A stretch of DNA of 64,000 bases from Photobacterium alginatilyticum (GCF_009910675.1 NZ_RSEJ01000002.1:211923-275922); one strand, 5' to 3'; positions 43,974-53,809 are shown, counted from the stretch's first letter. Notes: generated by a model not told the origin, from the sequence alone. Made by a program: numbers and translations.

Positions 43974-45887
43974 ATGTTTCAGCCAGTTGTATCTTTCTTC
44001 AGTGCTCGACGTACAATCAAGCGCATTCTTACCCTAAGCTATGATATTTTTGCTATAGCATTTGCTCTATATGCGTCAATCGCTTTACGATTAGGTGTGA
44101 TCAGCTTCCCAATGGAGCTTGAAGAGGTAGGTAGCTTTGTTATCACCATCGCTGTAACGCTAATTGTCTTTACCAAGCTAGGCTTATACCGGGCAGTCAT
44201 GAGATATATGATTGTTCCAGCGATTGGACACATCTTTTTAGCTGTTGTCGCATCATCACTGGCGTTGTCAATTTCGAGCTTTTACCTACACTCTTTCATA
44301 CCACGTAGCGTACCAGCCATCTATGCAGGCATTGCAATGATCCTCCTAGGAGGGCCACGCATCCTGATTCGAACATATTTCGATCGGTACTATCGCAAAG
44401 GTAAAGATAACGTATTAATTTATGGGGCCGGGGTAGCCGGTAGAGAACTAGCCTATGCGCTAAGACAAGGTTCAGAATACCATCCCGTTGCAATCATTGA
44501 TGATGACCCAAACAAGATTGGAAACATAATCTACGGCTTACGGGTCTATGACAGCAAAGACTTCCTAAAACTAAATGGCTTATATCAGCCTGTAAAGCTG
44601 TTACTGGCAATTAACAACATTAGACAAGGCGAACGGCTACGCCTTGTTGATAAACTATCAAACTGGCCAGTAGCGATCCAATCTGTTCCTTCAGTTGAGG
44701 ATATAGCATTAGGTCGAGCAGATAAAACAGAAGTAAGAGATCTAGACATTGCAGATTTACTAGGAAGAGATTCAGTCGAACCTAAACACGAATTAATGCA
44801 ACAATGTATCTTTGGAAAAAGTGTTATGGTAACAGGTGCCGGTGGTTCGATCGGCTCTGAACTTTGTCGACAAATCATCAAACTCAGCCCCAAAACACTC
44901 GTTTTGTTTGAGCTTAATGAATATAACTTGTATCAAATTGAAAAAGAGCTAAAACAAATCGCTCTCTACACGAATGTTGAAACAACTATCATTGCAGCTC
45001 TTGGCTCCGTACAGCACAGCAATCGACTAGAAAAAATGATGCGCATATATCAAATAAACACGGTATACCACGCAGCTGCATATAAACATGTTCCAATTGT
45101 CGAATACAATATGATTGAAGGTGTTAGAAATAATATCTTTGGGACCTTGTTTGCTGCCAAAGCGGCAATAAACGCAAATGTTGATAACTTTGTCTTAATC
45201 TCAACAGATAAAGCCGTTAGGTCAACTAACATAATGGGTGCTAGTAAACGCATGGCAGAATTAGTACTGCAGGCCCTTTCTGTTGAACAAGTAACAACTA
45301 ACTTTACTATGGTCCGATTTGGTAACGTATTAGGCTCGTCTGGTTCAGTCGTTCCGCTGTTCCGAGAACAAATTAAGAAAGGCGGACCTGTAACCGTTAC
45401 ACACCCAGACATTACGCGCTACTTCATGCTAATCCCTGAAGCGGCTCAGCTAGTTATTCAAGCAGGCTCAATTGGACATAATGGTCAGGTATTCGTCCTT
45501 GATATGGGCGACTCTGTTAAAATTCTAGATCTTGCTAAACGCATGATCCACTTAATGGGTATGTCTGAAAAAATCGATGTCGACTGTGATGGTGATATTG
45601 AGATCAAATTTACTGGGTTAAGACCTGGGGAGAAACTCTATGAGGAACTGTTGATTGGAGAGAATGTGGCAGGCACCAGTCATCCTAAAATTATGACTGC
45701 ATTAGAGGACTATCTAACTTGGAAAGAGATGGAAATTGTCTTAAATAAATTAGACAAATTTTGCCATGAATTTAACATTGAAGCGGTAAGAGATATTCTA
45801 ATTTCTACTCCAACAGGCTATACGGGTGGTGGCGAGATAAAAGATCACCTATACTGCCATCATAAAGAAAAACAACTTCAAATATAA
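43974..45887 (+). CDS. wbpM: Membrane-bound nucleotide-sugar 4,6-dehydratase, WbpM/CapD/FlaA1 family
   Basis: This 637-residue enzyme dehydrates UDP-GlcNAc to UDP-4-keto-6-deoxy-GlcNAc. Four N-terminal transmembrane helices (about 20-125) are followed by a first Rossmann domain (VLIYGAGVAGRELAYAL) and the catalytic SDR domain (MVTGAGGSIGSELCRQII). The active site carries STDKAV and NIMGASKRMAEL, the Ser-Met-Lys arrangement of long WbpM-type enzymes. I use the ATG at 43974; the frame is open to a TTG at 43932 that has no ribosome binding site. The gene is alone on the plus strand, opposed to its neighbours, and ends at a strong terminator. Confidence 0.93.
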   Translation: MFQPVVSFFSARRTIKRILTLSYDIFAIAFALYASIALRLGVISFPMELEEVGSFVITIAVTLIVFTKLGLYRAVMRYMIVPAIGHIFLAVVASSLALSISSFYLHSFIPRSVPAIYAGIAMILLGGPRILIRTYFDRYYRKGKDNVLIYGAGVAGRELAYALRQGSEYHPVAIIDDDPNKIGNIIYGLRVYDSKDFLKLNGLYQPVKLLLAINNIRQGERLRLVDKLSNWPVAIQSVPSVEDIALGRADKTEVRDLDIADLLGRDSVEPKHELMQQCIFGKSVMVTGAGGSIGSELCRQIIKLSPKTLVLFELNEYNLYQIEKELKQIALYTNVETTIIAALGSVQHSNRLEKMMRIYQINTVYHAAAYKHVPIVEYNMIEGVRNNIFGTLFAAKAAINANVDNFVLISTDKAVRSTNIMGASKRMAELVLQALSVEQVTTNFTMVRFGNVLGSSGSVVPLFREQIKKGGPVTVTHPDITRYFMLIPEAAQLVIQAGSIGHNGQVFVLDMGDSVKILDLAKRMIHLMGMSEKIDVDCDGDIEIKFTGLRPGEKLYEELLIGENVAGTSHPKIMTALEDYLTWKEMEIVLNKLDKFCHEFNIEAVRDILISTPTGYTGGGEIKDHLYCHHKEKQLQI

Positions 45888-45891
45888 GACT

Positions 45892-45927
45892 AAAGCGCAC
45901 AACCGTAATAGTTTAGTTGTGCGCTTA
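45892..45927. terminator. Bidirectional terminator between wbpM and the sulfotransferase gene
   Basis: taagcgcacaac-type arms (aagcgcacaac 45893-45903, gttgtgcgctt 45916-45926) form an 11-bp perfect stem with a 12-nt loop between two convergent genes. The T-run is short on both strands, but the position and stem strength are convincing. Confidence 0.75.
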
Positions 45928-45941
45928 AATTGATATAGCCG

Positions 45942-46790
45942 CTAATATAATTCTGATTTATATAGCACCTCTACGTGATTAAGCTTATCCCCACTCAGCT
46001 TTTTTATAAATTTAGAACTAAAAGGAATCTCACATTCTCCAAAGATACGATATAGCTTTTCCTTTTTTGAATAGGCTATATCTAATTTATCAATTTTTTC
46101 TCTGAAGAATAATTTCCTAGTATAAGACCCGTTTGAAGTTTTTTTCTTAGTATTCGTTTCAATTAAAGAGCTATCTGGTGAATGGCTAACATTTATGGCT
46201 GACAGAAAATTTTGAATTCCATTTTTTTTAATTAAACCTTCAAATGGAAAAAAAACCACCTCACTCATATCAAAGCTATCATTTAATATGCTTCGTAAGT
46301 TATTGTAGTCATAAATTTTGGCATTATTATTAGATTCACAGAACACACTAAGTGATGGATAATCAAGTTTCACATCATGGTATATTTCAGTGTAAAAGGA
46401 ATGCAATGCAGATACTGGCTCACGAGTGGTTACAATAATCTTATATTGTATTCCACTCAACAACATACTCAACCTGTCAATTTTCATTTGCCAGGTTATA
46501 CCTAAATTATCAACGGTTAACATCTCTTCAGATAGAAATAAAGGAGTCTGTGAGCCGTTTATTAGACTTGTAAGAGTTTTCCTACAAACATCTAAATTCT
46601 TAGATAATTCCTCAGGTGTCTGAGAGTTCATGAAGCATATTAACTGAGTATAGAAATGATGTTCTTTACCTTGACCCCGAGGTTGGTTAACACCAAGGTA
46701 GTTTATGTGGCAATTATCACTTTCCTCATATAAGAATTCTTGTAAACTAGATGTTGCGGTTTTTGGCAGACCGATATGTAAATATATCAT
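45942..46790 (-). CDS. PAPS-dependent sulfotransferase, probably acting on the surface polysaccharide
   Basis: The 282-residue protein shows both PAPS-binding elements of sulfotransferases. The 5'-phosphosulfate loop is HIGLPKTATSSLQEFL (5-20), with Lys10 and the Thr/Ser pair, and the 3'-phosphate motif is IIVTTREPVSALHSFY with Arg123 and Ser127. There is no signal peptide, so it works in the cytoplasm on a lipid- or nucleotide-linked sugar. The gene lies in the polysaccharide cluster, 3.5 kb from the cys operon that makes its donor. It is AT-rich like other serotype-specific genes. The acceptor is unknown; sulfation of a glycan is inferred from context. Confidence 0.82.
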   Translation of the reverse strand: MIYLHIGLPKTATSSLQEFLYEESDNCHINYLGVNQPRGQGKEHHFYTQLICFMNSQTPEELSKNLDVCRKTLTSLINGSQTPLFLSEEMLTVDNLGITWQMKIDRLSMLLSGIQYKIIVTTREPVSALHSFYTEIYHDVKLDYPSLSVFCESNNNAKIYDYNNLRSILNDSFDMSEVVFFPFEGLIKKNGIQNFLSAINVSHSPDSSLIETNTKKKTSNGSYTRKLFFREKIDKLDIAYSKKEKLYRIFGECEIPFSSKFIKKLSGDKLNHVEVLYKSELY

Positions 46791-46894
46791 GTTACGTAAA
46801 AGTCCTTGGGTAACATATTAATATGGGATAATCTTTTTGCTTATAAATAAGCGACTATAACAATACTTTGACTGCTGATATCTCAAAAGTAGAT

Positions 46895-47851
46895 TCAGAG
46901 TATATTTTTTAAACTAGATTTTGTTGATTCTATAGCTTTCCAGTTCAAAAGAGTTTTTGCTTTTGTTACATCAACTTCAAGATTATCGAGCAACTGGATA
47001 GCGAGAGATTCCTTTCCAACCAACTTTAGTAAGCAACGAAAAACACTAAGTGGAAAAGGAAACTGTACGATAGTTCGGTCTAATGATGCCGCTAAATAGT
47101 CCGTCAAATCTTTTGTCGAGATGACATCTTCATCGGCAATAACAAAAAGTTCATTTGCTGCATTTGGATGTTCAATGCAAACTTCAATAAAGTTAATCAA
47201 GTTGTTAATTGAGACAAAACTTCTTCTGTTTTTTACTAAACCAAACGGAAGAACGGGTATGCGTTTTACAAGATGGATCAATCTTCCAAAGTTTCCAGGA
47301 GCATCGTGTCCAAATACCAGCGGAGGACGAACAATCACAAGCTCAAGACCTAATTCACCAGCCAATGTTATCAACGAGTTTTCAGCTTCCAGCTTAGAGA
47401 TGGCATAAGCTGCAGTCGGGTTACATTGAGTCTTCTCGCAAAATGGCTTAGCTCCAGAAACATTCCCAATGACTCCTATAGAGCTTATAAATATAAAGCG
47501 CTTTACACCACTTCTAGCCGCTTGTTCTAATAGCGCAACACTCGCTTTGCAGTTGACGCGACGAAATAACTCAAGAGACTTGGACGGATTTTCGTTGACT
47601 TGGTGAGCTCGCCCTGCAAGATGGACGACAACATCGATATCACTTAAAGCCTCAGCCCAATCCGTTGTTTCTGATAAGTTACCAACGGGAACGACCTCGA
47701 GATGACCGGTGTTAGCTAGATAATTCAGCCTTGACAAATCGGTTCTAACAGCAGCAACCACCTCTGAATGAACCAAAAGACGCTTTATTAGATGCTTCCC
47801 AATAAAGCCATTAGCTCCTGTAACTAGTATTCTATTTTTTAATTCACACAT
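46895..47851 (-). CDS. NAD-dependent epimerase/reductase, WbpV-like (UDP-QuiNAc formation)
   Basis: The 318-residue extended SDR begins with RILVTGANGFIGKHLIKRLL, has ISSIGVIGN (Ser of the triad) and a catalytic AYAISKLEAE (Tyr-x3-Lys, about 149-153). It resembles WbpV/WreQ-type reductases, which turn the WbpM product UDP-4-keto-6-deoxy-GlcNAc into UDP-QuiNAc. Genes of this type commonly accompany a PglC-like transferase and a WbpM homolog, as here. The wbpM gene and a sulfotransferase gene now lie between it and the transferase. UDP-FucNAc formation by a similar enzyme cannot be excluded. Confidence 0.8.
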   Translation of the reverse strand: MCELKNRILVTGANGFIGKHLIKRLLVHSEVVAAVRTDLSRLNYLANTGHLEVVPVGNLSETTDWAEALSDIDVVVHLAGRAHQVNENPSKSLELFRRVNCKASVALLEQAARSGVKRFIFISSIGVIGNVSGAKPFCEKTQCNPTAAYAISKLEAENSLITLAGELGLELVIVRPPLVFGHDAPGNFGRLIHLVKRIPVLPFGLVKNRRSFVSINNLINFIEVCIEHPNAANELFVIADEDVISTKDLTDYLAASLDRTIVQFPFPLSVFRCLLKLVGKESLAIQLLDNLEVDVTKAKTLLNWKAIESTKSSLKNIL

Positions 47852-48144
47852 AAAGATTTATAAATTCAAAATATTCTAGTAATAGCATTTACTTCTAGAT
47901 TTTGCAGAAAGCGTATATTTCACTTAATATCAAAAGGCTTTATATTTTCATGAATATTGAAAATTCCAATTTGTCAAAGCTCTTCTTTTCGATGCAAAGA
48001 ATCTTATATGGCCATAAGCAACAAAGAACTGTGGATATACTCTTACAATATACCCTTTGTAAGCCATTAATCACCATGAAGTATTTGTGATCTTTCCCTG
48101 ATAATGATTATAGATTTATAGAGAAAGACCAACTAAAACTATAG

Positions 48145-49074
48145 TTAGAAATTAATTCTTTCTTTCTCAATTACCATAGGAAACTTAGATGTTTTCGTCA
48201 CTAAATGGCCGACATATTCACCTACTAAACCAATAAAGAATAATTGAACAGAACCAAAAAAGAATATACCAATGAGTATAGGCGCAGTACCAAGAGGAAA
48301 CTCATCCCAAAACATTAGCTTAGTGGCAAAATAACCGACAGCAATCAATAAACTAATAAAGCTCATAATGAAACCGGCAATCGTCGCTAGGCGCAATGGA
48401 ACCTTAGAATGGCTACATATGCCAAGCATTGCCATGTCATACAGTGAGAAGAAATTATTTTTGGTAATTCCTCGATGACGCAATGGCTGTTTATAATGAA
48501 CCTTGGCTACATTGAAACCAACTTCCATTAATAGGCCACGAAGATACGGATATGGGTCTGGAATACCCTTAAGAATATCAATAATTTTCTTATCGTATAA
48601 CCCAAAACCATAAAAATTCTTTTCTAGTTTTGTTTCGGATAATTTCGTAATAACTCGGTAGTAAGCCTTACGGATCAAAAACATAAGCGGAGATTCAGCA
48701 CTATCATTTTTTACACCAATGACTAATTCATTCCCGGCTTCCCACTTCTCAATAAACTCAGGAATTAACTCAGGCGGATCCTGAAGGTCAGCAACCATGA
48801 ACAATGTAGCATCACCAGATCCTTGCAATAATCCATGTTGAGGCGAACGTATATGACCAAAATTTCGACTGTTAACAATTACTTTAACATTTTCGTCTTT
48901 ACTTGCTAGGTCACGTAAAATATCAACAGTTCCATCTTCAGATGCATTATCAATAAAAATATGCTCATAAGTATAATTTTCAAGTTTTTCGAATTGCTCT
49001 TTCACTTTTATATAAAGAAGCTCAACATTTTCTTCTTCATTAAAACATGGTGTCATAACACTAATTTTTTTCAT
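48145..49074 (-). CDS. gtrB: GtrB-like polyprenyl-phosphate glycosyltransferase (GT2)
   Basis: The 309-residue protein has a cytoplasmic GT2 domain (VMTPCFNEEENVELLY, then FIDNASEDGT and the metal-site-like MVADLQDPPELI near residue 97). Two C-terminal transmembrane helices follow (about 235-260 and 270-295). This is the architecture of GtrB/ArnC/DPM1 enzymes, which load a sugar onto undecaprenyl phosphate for use in the periplasm. I place the start at the ATG at 49074; a TTG lies one codon upstream. The GtrA-like flippase is encoded 110 bp upstream on the same strand, so both act together. The sugar is probably glucose-like in known cases; here yersiniose is a possibility. Confidence 0.88.
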   Translation of the reverse strand: MKKISVMTPCFNEEENVELLYIKVKEQFEKLENYTYEHIFIDNASEDGTVDILRDLASKDENVKVIVNSRNFGHIRSPQHGLLQGSGDATLFMVADLQDPPELIPEFIEKWEAGNELVIGVKNDSAESPLMFLIRKAYYRVITKLSETKLEKNFYGFGLYDKKIIDILKGIPDPYPYLRGLLMEVGFNVAKVHYKQPLRHRGITKNNFFSLYDMAMLGICSHSKVPLRLATIAGFIMSFISLLIAVGYFATKLMFWDEFPLGTAPILIGIFFFGSVQLFFIGLVGEYVGHLVTKTSKFPMVIEKERINF

Positions 49075-49184
49075 CAATTTTCTTCTTGAATTTAACTAAT
49101 TTAAAGGTGTAAATCGATTGAACATAAGATGTTAATGTCATCTTATATTTATATATACTTCAATGTAAAATCTTAAACTTGATT

Positions 49185-49607
49185 TTATCTAAAAACCCAG
49201 TTTTTCAACATAAACCAATTAAAAAATATGCTTGGTAGAAGGCATATTGCTTGGGAAATGTAAGGGTTAAAGTTAATTTCTGTGATTAATATATCAAGGA
49301 AGTAGGCATTAAAAAGGTACACTGCTAGATACACAAAAATAAATTTGAGAAAGGTAATGTGTCCACCATTGCCTTTAAATACCATTCTTCCCATGCTGAA
49401 GAAATTAAAGACAACACCTACTATAGTGGTTACCAGTAGCGAATAAAAGTACGGAATTCCAGAAAAAACTAAAATGGCGTAAAGACTATAACCAAAAAGT
49501 GTATTCAAAAATCCTACAAACAAAAATCTCACAACGCGAGAATTCATATAATACTTAATATTCTTCCAAAAAGATGAAATAAAAAGGTGATTAGTATTTA
49601 CACTCAC
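49185..49607 (-). CDS. gtrA: GtrA-like polyprenyl-phosphate-sugar flippase
   Basis: The 140-residue protein has four hydrophobic helices (about 27-47, 52-75, 85-105 and 112-132) and the GtrA-family start VVRFLFVGFLNTLFGYSLYA, with a C-terminal FNWFMLKNWVF motif. GtrA proteins are thought to flip undecaprenyl-phosphate-linked monosaccharides across the inner membrane. The GTG start has AGG 7 nt upstream. Adjacent to gtrB and to the branched-sugar genes, it fits a periplasmic side-chain addition system. Confidence 0.88.
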   Translation of the reverse strand: MSVNTNHLFISSFWKNIKYYMNSRVVRFLFVGFLNTLFGYSLYAILVFSGIPYFYSLLVTTIVGVVFNFFSMGRMVFKGNGGHITFLKFIFVYLAVYLFNAYFLDILITEINFNPYISQAICLLPSIFFNWFMLKNWVFR

Positions 49608-49710
49608 AATAATGCCTATCTAACTATTGTTTGAATTATTTTAACCATGATCTATATATAGTTTAACCTTAGAAATACATAAGTATCAAAATTGAAACCA
49701 ATTATTGAAT

Positions 49711-50727
49711 CTAACTAAATGAATCATAGCCTTCAAACTTGAGAGTTTTAATTATCGCATTTTCAAGTGAAGTATACATTTTAAGATCCAATTCGGTTTC
49801 AGCTTTATCTATACATGGAACATATACATTAGTGTTGCCATCACTTTTACTTAATGTGATGGTTTGAACTTTATCTAAAGAAATTTTCTTAGCTAAGTCC
49901 TTTATTGATATAGACTCTTTTGAACCAACATTATATATCTCACCGCTTCGTCCTGAGGATAAAATTCTTAACAACCAAATGATGAGGTCAGCTGCATATA
50001 AATATGATCTTACAGGTGTACCATCACTTTTTATAATTATATCTCTATCTTGCAAGACATCACTAATGAAGTTGCCAAATGCATATTCACCACTTAAAGG
50101 AAGATAGGGGCCAGAGAACGCAAAACACCTAGCTATAACAATATCGCAGCTTACATTATCTTTAAAATATTCTTCTGACTTTAATTTTGAACTCGCGTAG
50201 CCGTCATTATGGTTAAATAACGGATTGTCTAAGAATGTTTCTGGAATATGGGATAGATTCTTAGGCTGTGGGCCATAAGCGGCACCGGAGCTTGTATAAA
50301 GAATTCGTTTACAGCCAACTCTTTTTGAAAAATCGCAAATATTTTTCGCACCATCTAAAATGGTATCTCTCATTAATTCAGAGTTTTCTCTATTTATCTC
50401 AGTAGAAGCATCTGTTGCGGCATGTATAATTAAGTCATAAGATTCATTCAAATCAGAGAAAGAACGTACGTCACCTTTAACAAGCATAAAATTTTTATGG
50501 TTTGCTAAATAAGGTTGATTTTCAGCAAACTTTTCAGGTGAACGAGAAAGAATAGTCACTGATATATTTAACTTGTGAATCTCATTTAAATATATGAATG
50601 TTTGTAATAGCCACTTGCCAAAGAAACCTGTTCCACCAGTTAAGAATATTTTTTGATTTTTATAGAACTCGAAGTCTTCTGTTAGCTTTTCAGCAATAAG
50701 AGCTAAATCATCGATATCAACAGACAT
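49711..50727 (-). CDS. NAD-dependent SDR reductase, candidate YerF-type enzyme
   Basis: The 338-residue extended SDR has an N-terminal helical extension (1-25), the Rossmann motif FLTGGTGFFGKWLL (about 29-42), SSGAAYGPQP (about 146) and the catalytic DGYASSKLKSEEYF (Tyr-x3-Lys). It starts 2 bp after the TPP-enzyme gene. In yersiniose A synthesis, YerE adds a two-carbon unit from pyruvate to a CDP-3,6-dideoxy-4-keto sugar and YerF reduces the side-chain ketone. This gene is in the right place for YerF, but I cannot confirm homology by eye; it could be another reductase or epimerase of the same sugar. Confidence 0.7.
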   Translation of the reverse strand: MSVDIDDLALIAEKLTEDFEFYKNQKIFLTGGTGFFGKWLLQTFIYLNEIHKLNISVTILSRSPEKFAENQPYLANHKNFMLVKGDVRSFSDLNESYDLIIHAATDASTEINRENSELMRDTILDGAKNICDFSKRVGCKRILYTSSGAAYGPQPKNLSHIPETFLDNPLFNHNDGYASSKLKSEEYFKDNVSCDIVIARCFAFSGPYLPLSGEYAFGNFISDVLQDRDIIIKSDGTPVRSYLYAADLIIWLLRILSSGRSGEIYNVGSKESISIKDLAKKISLDKVQTITLSKSDGNTNVYVPCIDKAETELDLKMYTSLENAIIKTLKFEGYDSFS

Positions 50728-50729
50728 TC

Positions 50730-52448
50730 TTAATCTCCACAGGGGTATTGCTGATCAATTGGATTGCCAAAAGCGAGCCTAGGTTTGCACTCTCTTGCAT
50801 CACGCATTACAACTTCTAATAATGTAGGTGTAGGTTTTCTTACAAATGCTAGAATTGCATCATCAAATTCCTGCTCGCTTTCAATTAACAATGAATTCAT
50901 ATTATAAGCTTTACTGACACTCACAAATGATGAGCTATAACCTTTCCAATAAGTCGATTGATTTCGACCTTCGAAGTACATTTCTTGGAATGCTCTGACC
51001 ATACCAAGAGATTCATTATTAACAACAATAGTCAGAATCGGTAAATTTTCTCGCGCAATAATATCAAGCTCTTGAATATTTAATTGTGCTCCACCATCAC
51101 CCGAAATTGAGACAACGTTACAGTCAGTTGCACAACTCACGCCTATAGCAGTAGGAATAGAAAACCCCATGGCGCCGAGCCCTCCCGAATGATGGATCAT
51201 TTGCTCATTGTCTAATAATAATGAATGAGCAATCCACATTTGATTATTGCCAACATCCGTCACAAAGTGTACAGGCTGTTTAGCAAATCTTTTAGACAGA
51301 ATAGAACAAAGGTTAAAAGGACTAATTGTCAGCTCGTTGTACTCATTGACAAATTTATTCTTCCAATGTGACTCAAGTGTGTCAAACCAGTCAGGACTAG
51401 TATTTAGCTTACTATTTCCTGATCTTAGATACATGTGAAAAAATTGTTCGCAAGTGGCATGGATGTTCACATGACCTTTAACTCTGTTGTTCAACTGTTC
51501 TGAATCTAAATCAATTTGAATTATTTTCTTCGCAACTCGAGCAAAGTCATTTACATCAGCCCCTGTCTGGCGGACATCTAACCGACTGCCTAGGACAATG
51601 ATTACATCTGCATTTTGTATTGCATGATTAGCAGTTCGAGTTCCATATGCTCCAATCAATCCAAAATAACCATCTCCTGCGGGTGTTTTTTCACTGCCTT
51701 TAAGACTAGCTACATGAGGGATTTTTAGCTGAGATATATTCTCAACCCATCTATCAAAACTAGGCTCATTAACAGCTCCACCGCCAATTAAGAATAGTGG
51801 TTTTTTAGCCTCAGAAAGACAAAGAAGTGCTTCTTCTATTTGTTTCTCACTTTTTTCAGAAATATTAGGCATTCTTTGAAAGCAGTGTTTTCTAGAATTT
51901 AAGTAATCGATAACATCATCATTTAACTCTGCTCGTTGTAAATCCATTGGGATATCAATTAAGACTGGGCCTGGCCGACCAGAAGTAGATATATCGATTG
52001 CTTTTTGTAATTCTGGTATGAGATCTTCTTTTCTTTGAATTTGAGTTGAATACTTAGTGATGCTTTTAACAATACTTACAATATCGAGTTCTTGGAATCC
52101 TTGTTGCCGTATATTTCGGTGACCTTTAAGTTCATAGGTATTGACTTGACCTGTAATGAATACACACGGATAATTATCAAGCCAACAATCTGCAATCCCA
52201 GTAACCAAGTTCGTAGCACCAGGCCCACTTGTCCCAAGTGCTAAGCCGATACTGTTATTGTTTGTCGCCCTTGCTACACCACCGGCTGCGAATGCTGCGG
52301 CCTGCTCATGATGTAGGGAGATTAATTTTGTCTCTCCTAATACATTAATGCTATCGACTAAATGAGCAATCATCCCTCCGATAAGTTCAAAACCTACCGT
52401 CACGTTATTTCCACTCAGAACTTTCGCTATTGCATCAGAAGCTTTCAT
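50730..52448 (-). CDS. yerE: TPP-dependent acetolactate-synthase-like enzyme, YerE candidate
   Basis: The 572-residue protein has the three domains of TPP decarboxylases. The N-terminal pyrimidine domain contains the catalytic Glu48 in LHHEQAAAFAAGG, then come a central FAD-like domain and a C-terminal domain with the TPP motif GDGG (450) ... NN (478-479). In a CDP-3,6-dideoxyhexose cluster this family is represented by YerE, which transfers an acetaldehyde unit from pyruvate to C4 of CDP-4-keto-3,6-dideoxyglucose to make the branched sugar yersiniose. A valine-pathway acetolactate synthase is unlikely, since no small subunit or ilv gene is near. It lies 46 bp after ddhC, with a hairpin between. 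Confidence 0.83.
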   Translation of the reverse strand: MKASDAIAKVLSGNNVTVGFELIGGMIAHLVDSINVLGETKLISLHHEQAAAFAAGGVARATNNNSIGLALGTSGPGATNLVTGIADCWLDNYPCVFITGQVNTYELKGHRNIRQQGFQELDIVSIVKSITKYSTQIQRKEDLIPELQKAIDISTSGRPGPVLIDIPMDLQRAELNDDVIDYLNSRKHCFQRMPNISEKSEKQIEEALLCLSEAKKPLFLIGGGAVNEPSFDRWVENISQLKIPHVASLKGSEKTPAGDGYFGLIGAYGTRTANHAIQNADVIIVLGSRLDVRQTGADVNDFARVAKKIIQIDLDSEQLNNRVKGHVNIHATCEQFFHMYLRSGNSKLNTSPDWFDTLESHWKNKFVNEYNELTISPFNLCSILSKRFAKQPVHFVTDVGNNQMWIAHSLLLDNEQMIHHSGGLGAMGFSIPTAIGVSCATDCNVVSISGDGGAQLNIQELDIIARENLPILTIVVNNESLGMVRAFQEMYFEGRNQSTYWKGYSSSFVSVSKAYNMNSLLIESEQEFDDAILAFVRKPTPTLLEVVMRDARECKPRLAFGNPIDQQYPCGD

Positions 52449-52464
52449 CTATACACCTAATTGA

Positions 52465-52485
52465 ATGCCTGTCGTTGACAGGCAT
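52465..52485 (-). promoter_or_regulatory. Intra-operon hairpin between ddhC and yerE
   Basis: A perfect 9-bp stem (atgcctgtc 52465-52473, gacaggcat 52477-52485) with a 3-nt loop lies between the two genes. No T-run follows on the minus strand, so it is more likely an mRNA stability or processing element than a terminator. Confidence 0.5.
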
Positions 52486-52494
52486 ATTCTCAAA

Positions 52495-53808
52495 TTAAAA
52501 ATTCAAACCAAGAAACTCTTCAAACTTCTCAATAACGAAATCTAAATGGTCTGTCGACAACCCTGGGTAAACGCCAATCCAGAAGGTATGGTTCATGATA
52601 ATATCTGTATTTGTTAAATCCCCCACCACTCGATATTCAACATCGTTAAAATACGGTTGGCGCGTTAGGTTTCCTGCAAATAATAAACGAGTACCAATTT
52701 TGTGCTGATCCATGAATTTCAGTAATTCAACGCGATCAATACCACTCTCTGGTTTGATAGTAATTGGGAATCCAAACCATGAAGGATCAGAATTTTCAGT
52801 TGCCTCAGGCAAGATCAGGAACTCTTCACAGTTAGCAAGACCTTCTTTCAAATAACGAAAGTTAATTTTTCTCTGTTCGACAAATTGCTCAACACTATCC
52901 ATTTGAGCTAAGCCACATGCTGCCTGCATGTCTGTAATTTTTAGGTTATAACCTAAGTGAGAGTATGTGTACTTATGATCATAACCATGAGGTAGTGAAC
53001 CTAATTGCTGATCAAAACGCTTTTTACACGTGTTGTCACAGCCAGGGGCACAATAACAATCTCTACCCCAATCACGGAATGATTCAATGAGCTTACGTAG
53101 CTCATTATCTTTGGTGAAAACAGCACCACCTTCACCCATTGTAATGTGGTGAGCTGGATAGAAACTGACAGTCGCAATATCACCAAACTGACCAACCATC
53201 TTGCCGTTATAAGTCGAACCTAAAGCATCACAGCAATCTTCAATCAGCCATAAGTTATACTTGTCAGCTACTCGGCGAGCCTCTGTTAGATCAAATGTAT
53301 TACCCAAAGTATGGGCAACCATTATAGCTTTTGTTTTATCGGAAATTGCTGCTTCAATCATTTCTGGCTTGATTTGATATGTTGGAATATCAACATCAAC
53401 AAAAACGGGAATCAAACCATTTTGAATTGTTGGGTTAACTGTAGTTGGAAAACCAGCAGCGACAGTAATAACTTCATCACCAGGTTTTAATTGACGGTCA
53501 CCCAGTTTAGGAGAAGTCAAGGCTGTCAAAGCCAATAGGTTTGCAGAGGAGCCTGAAGTCGTCGTTAAAACATATGGAACACCCAGATATTCACCCAGAC
53601 GTTTTTCAAAAGCATCATTGAAACGACCCGTAGTTAGCCAACCGTCCAGTGAAGCATCTACCATCATTTTTAGTTCGCTTGCGCCAAGAACTTTTCCTGA
53701 TGGTGGGACCACACTTTGGCCACCAACAAACTGCTTTGGTGCATATTCTAACTCGGCATACTGCTCAACTAGATCTGCAATTTGTTTTCTGATTTGCTCT
53801 TTAGACAT
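52495..53808 (-). CDS. ddhC: CDP-4-keto-6-deoxy-D-glucose 3-dehydrase (E1, RfbH)
   Basis: DdhC is a PMP- and [2Fe-2S]-dependent enzyme that, with its reductase, removes the C3 hydroxyl from CDP-4-keto-6-deoxyglucose. The 437-residue protein belongs to the DegT fold but has His220 ([14 protein letters not shown]) where aminotransferases have the PLP lysine, the hallmark of the E1 dehydrase. A cysteine cluster [11 protein letters not shown] (251-261) fits the iron-sulfur site. It is one of four ddh genes in order D-A-B-C, starting 1 bp after ddhB, and all are transcribed together on the minus strand. Confidence 0.95.
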   Translation of the reverse strand: MSKEQIRKQIADLVEQYAELEYAPKQFVGGQSVVPPSGKVLGASELKMMVDASLDGWLTTGRFNDAFEKRLGEYLGVPYVLTTTSGSSANLLALTALTSPKLGDRQLKPGDEVITVAAGFPTTVNPTIQNGLIPVFVDVDIPTYQIKPEMIEAAISDKTKAIMVAHTLGNTFDLTEARRVADKYNLWLIEDCCDALGSTYNGKMVGQFGDIATVSFYPAHHITMGEGGAVFTKDNELRKLIESFRDWGRDCYCAPGCDNTCKKRFDQQLGSLPHGYDHKYTYSHLGYNLKITDMQAACGLAQMDSVEQFVEQRKINFRYLKEGLANCEEFLILPEATENSDPSWFGFPITIKPESGIDRVELLKFMDQHKIGTRLLFAGNLTRQPYFNDVEYRVVGDLTNTDIIMNHTFWIGVYPGLSTDHLDFVIEKFEEFLGLNF

Positions 53809-53809
53809 G

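Noticed and set aside
50730..52448. Biosynthetic acetolactate synthase (IlvB/IlvG) for valine synthesis
   Set aside because: No small regulatory subunit or ilv genes are near, and the gene is fixed between ddhC and an SDR in a CDP-sugar operon.
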